NCBI GenBank assembly: GCA_946626265.1
Contig: CAMOUE010000056.1
Span: 1 to 11,404 of the forward strand
DNA length: 11,404 nucleotides
From: an uncultured Eggerthellaceae bacterium
GTDB lineage: Bacteria > Actinomycetota > Coriobacteriia > Coriobacteriales > Eggerthellaceae
Direction: 5' to 3'
Shown: positions 7,822 to 11,404 of the stretch, one piece after another
How the letters are laid out: each line of letters begins with the position of its first letter
How positions within the stretch are numbered: the first letter of the stretch is position 1
The notes under the pieces: model-generated
The model's database searches: none
What the model was told of the DNA's origin: nothing
What the model saw: only the letters and a program-made list of their open reading frames with translations
Translations under genes and position numbers: made by a program

Positions 7822-7829
7822 TATTATAA
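7822..7829. promoter_or_regulatory. Overlapping divergent -10 boxes for galE and the alcohol dehydrogenase
   Basis: The short 7793-7857 spacer holds a perfect minus-strand -10 TATAAT (7823-7828), 30 nt before the dehydrogenase GTG. On the plus strand TATTAT (7822-7827) or TTATAA (7824-7829) could serve galE. The -35 boxes are poor in both directions. Because the -10 elements occupy the same bases, the two promoters should be mutually exclusive. Confidence 0.45.
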
Positions 7830-7857
7830 AGCGACGTCAAAGCAAAGGAGTTACCAC

Positions 7858-8985
7858 ATGACCAACAAGAGCCTGGCCAAGCGGCCCGAGGACACCTGCG
7901 TGCTCGTGACGGGCGGCGCCGGCTTCATCGGGAGCCACACGTGCGTCGAGCTGCTCGCGGAGGGCTACCGCGTGATCGTGCTCGACGACCTGTCCAACTC
8001 GTCCAAGGAGGCCGTGCGCCGCGTGCGGCGCATCGCGGGCGCCGGCGGGGAGCGCTGCGCGTTCGTCGAGGGCTCGATCCTCGACCGCGACCTGCTCGGG
8101 CGCGTGTTCGCCGAGAACGACGTCGACGCCATCATCCACTTCGCCGGTTTCAAGGCGGTCGGCGAGAGCGTCGAGAAGCCCCTCGAGTACTACTGGAACA
8201 ACGTCGCCGGCACGCTCGTGCTCTGCGACGTCGCGCGCGCCCACGGCGTGAAGAACGTCGTGTTCTCGTCGAGCGCGACCGTCTACGGCGAGCCCGAGTT
8301 CGTGCCCATAACCGAGGACTGCCCCAAGCACGCCCCCACGAACCCCTACGGCCAGACGAAGTCCATGCTCGAGCAGGTGCTCTCGGACCTCTACGCCGGC
8401 GACGGGGAGTGGAACGTCGTGCTGCTGCGCTACTTCAACCCCATCGGCGCGCACCCCTCCGGGCTGATCGGCGAGGACCCGAAGGGCATCCCCAACAACC
8501 TCGTGCCCTACGTGGCGCAGGTCGCCGTCGGCAAGCTCGCGGCCGTGGGCGTGTTCGGCGACGACTACCCGACGCCGGACGGCACGGGCGTGCGCGACTA
8601 CATCCACGTCGTCGACCTCGCGCGCGGCCACGTCGCTGCGCTGCGCTGGATGGGCGGCAAGGTCGGGACGGGCGAGCCGCGCGGACTGGGGTCGGTGGCC
8701 GGCGAGCCCGCGCCCGACGGGACCCGGCGCGGCGTGGGGATCTTCAACCTGGGGACGGGGCGCGGGTCGAGCGTGCTCGAGGTCATCGCGGCGTTCTCGC
8801 GCGCGTGCGGCCGCGAGCTGCCCTACGTGATCAAGCCCCGGCGCGCCGGCGACATCGCCGTCAACTACGCGGCCTGCGACAAGGCCCGCGACGAGCTCGG
8901 GTGGGTCGCCGAGTACGACCTCGACCGCATGTGCGAGGACAGCTGGCGCTGGCAGTCGATGAACCCGGACGGGTACGCGAGCTAA
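7858..8985 (+). CDS. galE: UDP-glucose 4-epimerase GalE
   Basis: Interconverts UDP-glucose and UDP-galactose for galactose metabolism and cell-surface glycans. This is a 375-residue short-chain dehydrogenase/reductase of the extended type. It has the NAD-binding loop TGGAGFIGSH (18-27), DDLSNSS (43-49), the serine run SSSATVYG (137-144) and the catalytic pair Y164/K168 in NPYGQTK. The C-terminal WRWQSMNPDGY matches the family. ATG 7858 follows AAAGGAG at a spacing of 7. Compared with E. coli GalE (338 aa) there is a short N-terminal extension and about 24 extra residues at 268-293 (Gly/Pro/Arg-rich), just before IFNLGTG. GC at third codon positions looks even higher than in neighbouring genes (many GGG, CTC, GTG), which may mean strong codon bias or separate ancestry. 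Confidence 0.97.
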   Translation: MTNKSLAKRPEDTCVLVTGGAGFIGSHTCVELLAEGYRVIVLDDLSNSSKEAVRRVRRIAGAGGERCAFVEGSILDRDLLGRVFAENDVDAIIHFAGFKAVGESVEKPLEYYWNNVAGTLVLCDVARAHGVKNVVFSSSATVYGEPEFVPITEDCPKHAPTNPYGQTKSMLEQVLSDLYAGDGEWNVVLLRYFNPIGAHPSGLIGEDPKGIPNNLVPYVAQVAVGKLAAVGVFGDDYPTPDGTGVRDYIHVVDLARGHVAALRWMGGKVGTGEPRGLGSVAGEPAPDGTRRGVGIFNLGTGRGSSVLEVIAAFSRACGRELPYVIKPRRAGDIAVNYAACDKARDELGWVAEYDLDRMCEDSWRWQSMNPDGYAS

Positions 8986-9001
8986 AACCGCATCATAACC
9001 A

Positions 9002-9044
9002 CGCGCGGACCAGGGCATGCCGCAAGGGCGCCCTGGTCCGCGTG
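9002..9044. terminator. Hairpin between galE and the LCP gene, no T-tract
   Basis: A 13-bp perfect stem (9004-9016 with 9030-9042), extended by one G-U and one C-G pair to 15 bp, closes a 13-nt loop. It lies 16 nt after the galE stop, and the LCP stop at 9071-9073 converges on it. No T-tract follows on either strand. It is the third such U-less hairpin at a convergent junction in this window and likely marks mRNA 3' ends. Confidence 0.55.
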
Positions 9045-9070
9045 CTGTCTATGGCTTGATTTCGCGGATA

Positions 9071-10579
9071 CTACATGTCGCCGGCATCGCCGCCGCCCAT
9101 GTCGCCCATGTCGACCATGTCGCCGCCGCCCATGTCGCCGCCGAGGCCTCCGCCGCCCATGTCGCCCGCGCCTGCGCCGTCGTCAACCACAACGGCGGCG
9201 TCGCCTCCATCCGAGTCGTCGTAGTACACTTCGCCGTAATACGTATCGTCGTAATCCGTCTCCTCGTAGTAATAGGTGTTGCTGACCGTCCCCTCGTCGA
9301 CTATCGCGGGCGCCGATTCGCTTCCGGTGCCGCCGCCAGCCGCCGCAATGTCGCTGTCGATGCTGGCAGCGCCCACGGTGCTGATGTCGCCGCCCTCGAG
9401 GAACACGCGCGCCATCTCCGACACTCCCGCAGTATCGGCGACGACATAGGAGACGCCGTCGATCGTGGAAGGCGCAGAGGGAATGTTCGCGGAGTAGAAC
9501 GTCAGCGGGTAATCGTGGTTGTGCCTAATCTGGTCGGCCAGCGAGAATATGAAATCGAAATCCATGGCCGAGTCGGTCGTGAGGAACTTCGTCGACGCCT
9601 GAATGATGCCGGCCAGCTCGGTCGCCGGCGTCTCGAGGCCCTTGTGGATAATCGCGTCGATGACCTTTCGCTGGTTCTTCTGGCGCGAATAGTCGCCGTC
9701 GACATAGGCGCGGCTGCGCGCGAACGTCAGCGCCGCCTCGCCATCGAGATGCTGCTCGCCCTCCTCGATGACGACCGGGCCGGCGTTGGGGTCGTCGATG
9801 CGCTCGTCGACGGTCACGTCGATCCCGCCTACGGCGTCGATGAGGTCGACGAGCCCTTCGAAGTTGATTTCCGCATAGTGGTCGATATCGACGCCGGTGA
9901 GGTTCTTCACCGCGGCGATCGTGCCGCTCGGGCCGCCGTACGTGTACGCGGAGTTGAACTTGGTCCTGCCGACTCCGTCAAGGTCGATCATCGTGTCGCG
10001 CGGAATCGACATCATGGAAATGATGTTCTTCACCGGGTCGACCCGACACAGGATGACGGTATCGGTTCGTGCGCCCATATCCGGATCGTCGGTACGCTCG
10101 TCAGATCCGAGCAGAAGCACCGTGAACGGCGCGTCAAACGTCGTCGTGCCCGTCAGCTCGTTGTCAACCGCTTGCATCTCGTCTTTCGAGAGGTTGTGGA
10201 AGTCGTTGTTGATCTCGCTTTTCCTCGTCTCTTTCACGACGTAGAAAGCAAGGCCCGCCACGGCGGCGATCAGCGCGATGACGATGAGGGCCACCAGGAT
10301 CTTCTTGCCGCGCGAGCCGCCCTTGCCGCGGCCCGCGTAGCTTCCGCTGTTGCGGGAATACTGGCTTGCGGCACCATAGCTTGCAGGAACGTATGCGCCC
10401 TGCTGGACGGGGGCCTGCGTCACGCGGGAGTACGCCGTTTGGGGAATCCCCTGACCCGCCTGCCGCCTTCCACCTGCGGCCATGGCGCGTGGGTCTTGAG
10501 GCATCGCGGGCCGGTAGGGCTGACCGTTGGCGTCGAAGGCGCCGCCGGCCTGGTTTCGTTCTTCGCTATTTTTCGGCAT
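9071..10579 (-). CDS. LytR-CpsA-Psr (LCP) family cell-wall glycopolymer ligase
   Basis: Membrane-anchored enzyme that transfers wall polysaccharide or teichoic-type polymers from lipid carriers to peptidoglycan. From ATG 10577-10579 (502 aa; AAAGGAG with spacing 5) there is a long Gln/Tyr/Gly-rich cytoplasmic N-terminus (1-90), and one membrane segment (94-115) preceded by RGKK. The extracellular LCP domain (about 152-310) has LLLGSDERTDD, ARTDTVIL, SIPRDT, KFNSAYTYGG, DAVGGIDV, LDGEAALTFARSR and RQKNQRKV, including the arginines and aspartates that bind the pyrophosphate. A low-complexity tail follows residue 402: Tyr/Asp-rich at 433-459, then Gly-rich with six DM dipeptides, five of them GDM, ending in GDM. 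The ATG at 10681 is rejected because it lacks an RBS. Neighbouring galE and hexose mutase genes fit envelope glycan synthesis. Confidence 0.95.
   Translation of the reverse strand: MPKNSEERNQAGGAFDANGQPYRPAMPQDPRAMAAGGRRQAGQGIPQTAYSRVTQAPVQQGAYVPASYGAASQYSRNSGSYAGRGKGGSRGKKILVALIVIALIAAVAGLAFYVVKETRKSEINNDFHNLSKDEMQAVDNELTGTTTFDAPFTVLLLGSDERTDDPDMGARTDTVILCRVDPVKNIISMMSIPRDTMIDLDGVGRTKFNSAYTYGGPSGTIAAVKNLTGVDIDHYAEINFEGLVDLIDAVGGIDVTVDERIDDPNAGPVVIEEGEQHLDGEAALTFARSRAYVDGDYSRQKNQRKVIDAIIHKGLETPATELAGIIQASTKFLTTDSAMDFDFIFSLADQIRHNHDYPLTFYSANIPSAPSTIDGVSYVVADTAGVSEMARVFLEGGDISTVGAASIDSDIAAAGGGTGSESAPAIVDEGTVSNTYYYEETDYDDTYYGEVYYDDSDGGDAAVVVDDGAGAGDMGGGGLGGDMGGGDMVDMGDMGGGDAGDM
9074..9164. repeat. 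Imperfect in-frame repeats encoding the LCP GDM tail
   Basis: The heptamer CATGTCG occurs six times (from 9074, 9098, 9107, 9116, 9131 and 9158), all spaced by multiples of three and often preceded by CCGCC. On the minus strand each encodes Asp-Met, usually as Gly-Asp-Met, in the C-terminal tail of the LCP protein. The array could expand or shrink by slippage without shifting the frame. Confidence 0.75.
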
Positions 10580-10632
10580 ACAGTCTCCTTTGCAGCCAAC
10601 GTCATGGCCGCATAAGCGCAATTCGACGCTCA

Positions 10633-10661
10633 ATTTTATCATCGACGGGAAATGGTCATAA
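10633..10661 (-). promoter_or_regulatory. Weak candidate promoter of the LCP gene
   Basis: On the minus strand TAAAAT (10633-10638) lies 17 nt downstream of TTATGA (10656-10661). The -10 is fair and the -35 poor. The predicted leader is about 50 nt. No better candidate was seen between 10580 and 10740. Confidence 0.3.
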
Positions 10662-10746
10662 GACGGCCACATAACCACCACCGAGCATACAGTCTGCCTC
10701 CATCCCGACTGATGCGCGATTGCGTATATGGCGTACCATTTTTTAA

Positions 10747-10772
10747 GATATGTAACTAATCAATTACATATC
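10747..10772. promoter_or_regulatory. Perfect 9-bp inverted repeat upstream of the XRE regulator
   Basis: GATATGTAA (10747-10755) and TTACATATC (10764-10772) are exact inverted copies separated by 8 nt, in an AT-rich island within GC-rich DNA. The repeat ends 31 nt before the regulator start and its right half overlaps the candidate -35 box. The 26-bp size and symmetry suit a dimeric helix-turn-helix protein, so autoregulation by the downstream gene is the simplest reading, but this is an inference. Confidence 0.6.
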
Positions 10773-10792
10773 GAGGCCGCATGCGCTATAGG
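10764..10792 (+). promoter_or_regulatory. Candidate promoter of the XRE regulator
   Basis: TTACAT (10764-10769) and TATAGG (10787-10792) are 17 nt apart. Transcription would begin about 10799-10800, only a few bases before the ATG at 10804, which would make the message leaderless or nearly so. That agrees with the absence of a Shine-Dalgarno sequence. Confidence 0.4.
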
Positions 10793-10803
10793 CTATTCGC
10801 ACG

Positions 10804-11067
10804 ATGCGTACACCGATTGCCGACAAAGCCCCCGGTGCGGGACCAGCCCGCCGCAGCCTAAGCGAAACGCTTGGCGCCAACGTCGTGCGCCTCCGCAACG
10901 AGCAACGGCTCTCGAAGAAGACGTTCGCCCTCATGGTCGGGATCGGACGCCCCCTTCTCGACAAGATAGAGAAGGGCCAGTCGGATATCAGGCTCTCCTA
11001 CGTCCAGATGATCGCCGACGCCCTCTCGGTCGACCCGATCGACCTGATAACGCCGCCCCGCCCCTAA
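10804..11067 (+). CDS. XRE-family helix-turn-helix transcriptional regulator
   Basis: An 87-residue, DNA-binding-domain-only protein. After a short disordered N-terminus (1-22), a Cro/CI-type HTH spans about residues 23-80. LGANVVRLRNEQRLSKKTFA forms helices 1-2, GIGRPLLDKIEKGQSDI the recognition helix and turn, and SYVQMIADALSVDPIDLI the closing helices. There is no ligand-binding or dimerisation domain beyond this. ATG 10804 is the only reasonable start: an in-frame TAG at 10789-10791 blocks upstream extension. No ribosome binding site precedes it, so initiation is probably leaderless. The inverted repeat at 10747-10772 is its likely operator. It is divergent from the LCP gene and convergent with the hexose mutase gene. 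Targets other than itself are unknown. Confidence 0.88.
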   Translation: MRTPIADKAPGAGPARRSLSETLGANVVRLRNEQRLSKKTFALMVGIGRPLLDKIEKGQSDIRLSYVQMIADALSVDPIDLITPPRP

Positions 11068-11112
11068 AACCAAGAGGGCGCGCACCCAGGTCGCCCCCGA
11101 GCACGCGCCCTC
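11066..11112 (-). terminator. Probable terminator of the phosphohexomutase gene
   Basis: Read on the minus strand, a 9-bp GC stem (11104-11112 with 11074-11082) with a 21-nt loop is followed by the T-rich run TTGGTTTTA. It starts 50 nt after the mutase stop and ends at the convergent regulator stop (11065-11067). The long loop and interrupted T-tract make it weaker than the ferredoxin terminator. Confidence 0.4.
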
Positions 11113-11123
11113 GCAGCGCCGGC

Positions 11124-11148
11124 GCGCATGCGCCAATCGCGCATGCGC
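11124..11148. repeat. Repeated self-complementary decamer GCGCATGCGC
   Basis: The decamer GCGCATGCGC, itself a perfect palindrome, occurs at 11124-11133 and 11139-11148 with the 5-nt spacer CAATC. The two copies can pair with each other as a 10-bp hairpin or each be a separate symmetric site. They lie just after the mutase stop (11162-11164), between convergent genes. This could be another hairpin 3' end without a T-tract. Confidence 0.5.
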
Positions 11149-11161
11149 CGACCGTCCCTTG

Positions 11162-11404
11162 CTAGCCGAGAATCTCGTTAGCAGCCGCCTCGAGCTCTCC
11201 GAGCAGGCCCTCGGCGTCTTCCCGCGTCGCGCGCTTCGCGAACAAGTACGCCTTGACCTTGGGCTCGGTGCCGCTCGGACGGAAAATCACCTTGTTGCCG
11301 CCCTCGAGGTCGAACTCGACGACGTTGGCGGAAGGAAGCCCGTTGATGCCCTCTGCGTAATCGACGACGCCCTCGACCGCGATTCCCGCAATCGTCGCAG
11401 GCGG
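11162..11404 (-). CDS. Phosphoglucomutase/phosphomannomutase, C-terminal end only
   Basis: Alpha-D-phosphohexomutase, which interconverts hexose 1- and 6-phosphates and so feeds nucleotide-sugar synthesis. Only the last 80 residues are in the window; the gene continues beyond 11404. The diagnostic domain-4 phosphate-binding motif FRPSGTEPKVKAYL is present, followed by a short helix ending AAANEILG and TAG. The preceding DYAEGINGLPSANVVEFDLEGG resembles the family of PgcA/glucose-1,6-bisphosphate-type mutases (about 550-600 aa) rather than GlmM, but this cannot be settled from the fragment. It is convergent with the XRE regulator. With galE and the LCP ligase nearby it supports an envelope-glycan context. 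Confidence 0.92.
   Translation of the reverse strand, partial: PPATIAGIAVEGVVDYAEGINGLPSANVVEFDLEGGNKVIFRPSGTEPKVKAYLFAKRATREDAEGLLGELEAAANEILG

Noticed and set aside
7837..9018. 393-codon minus-strand frame opposite galE
   Set aside because: It is rich in Arg/Val/Asp/His as expected from the reverse of high-GC coding DNA, and galE is unambiguous on the other strand.
9074..9164. Repeat array as a possible CRISPR
   Set aside because: The repeated units are 7-15 bp, irregularly spaced but always in frame, and they encode a protein tail. There are no spacers or cas genes.
9017..10615. Uninterrupted 532-codon plus-strand frame opposite the LCP gene
   Set aside because: It is longer than the real gene but made of Val/Arg/Asp/His-rich filler with no motif or RBS. 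The minus-strand frame has a complete LCP domain, membrane segment and strong RBS.
10728..11165. 145-codon plus-strand frame overlapping the XRE regulator
   Set aside because: It has a Pro/Arg-rich, low-complexity translation in an alternative frame, while the overlapping 87-aa frame is a clear HTH domain.

Overview
The window is high-GC bacterial chromosome with ordinary housekeeping and metabolic genes on both strands. Several things suggest a deep-branching actinobacterium of the class Coriobacteriia (Eggerthella/Slackia/Adlercreutzia type). The DnaK fragment and UDP-galactose epimerase are actinobacterium-like, nickel regulation sits beside hydrogenase maturation, there is a 2[4Fe-4S] ferredoxin, SD-led GTG starts are common, and long high-GC antisense ORFs abound. 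The taxonomic call is an inference made without any search.

Left part (1-3560), all on the minus strand: the 5' two thirds of dnaK with a good sigma70-type promoter; an 86-bp near-perfect palindrome beside the T-tailed terminator of a small ferredoxin gene; the ferredoxin gene with its own extended -10 promoter; then an operon transcribed right to left as an unrecognised 84-aa protein, nikR (nickel-responsive repressor) and hypE (hydrogenase cyanide-ligand synthesis). Its promoter carries an imperfect inverted repeat over the -10 box, where a repressor such as NikR could act.

Middle part (3567-7792): an unrecognised 160-aa plus-strand protein, possibly a degenerate uracil-DNA-glycosylase fold, lies divergent to the nickel operon. 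A lone GlnQ-type amino-acid ABC ATPase (minus) follows. Next comes a translationally coupled plus-strand pair, tcdA (t6A dehydratase) and a TatD-family metal hydrolase, whose stop codon sits in the loop of a perfect 15-bp hairpin. A convergent iron-dependent alcohol dehydrogenase (minus) ends this part.

Right part (7793-11404): galE (plus) shares an intergenic region with the alcohol dehydrogenase. It is followed by a large LytR-CpsA-Psr cell-wall ligase (minus) with an unusual Tyr/Asp-rich and GDM-repeat tail. Then come a small XRE-type regulator (plus), apparently leaderless and preceded by a perfect 9-bp inverted repeat, and the 3' end of a phosphoglucomutase/phosphomannomutase gene (minus). 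galE, the LCP ligase and the hexose mutase together suggest a cell-envelope polysaccharide neighbourhood, although each has its own promoter.

No rRNA, tRNA, insertion sequence, prophage or CRISPR array was seen, and no clearly new multi-gene system stands out. The best leads are the large palindrome, the small protein heading the nikR-hypE operon, the 160-aa orphan, the LCP tail, the HTH operator and the recurring hairpins without U-tracts at convergent gene ends.
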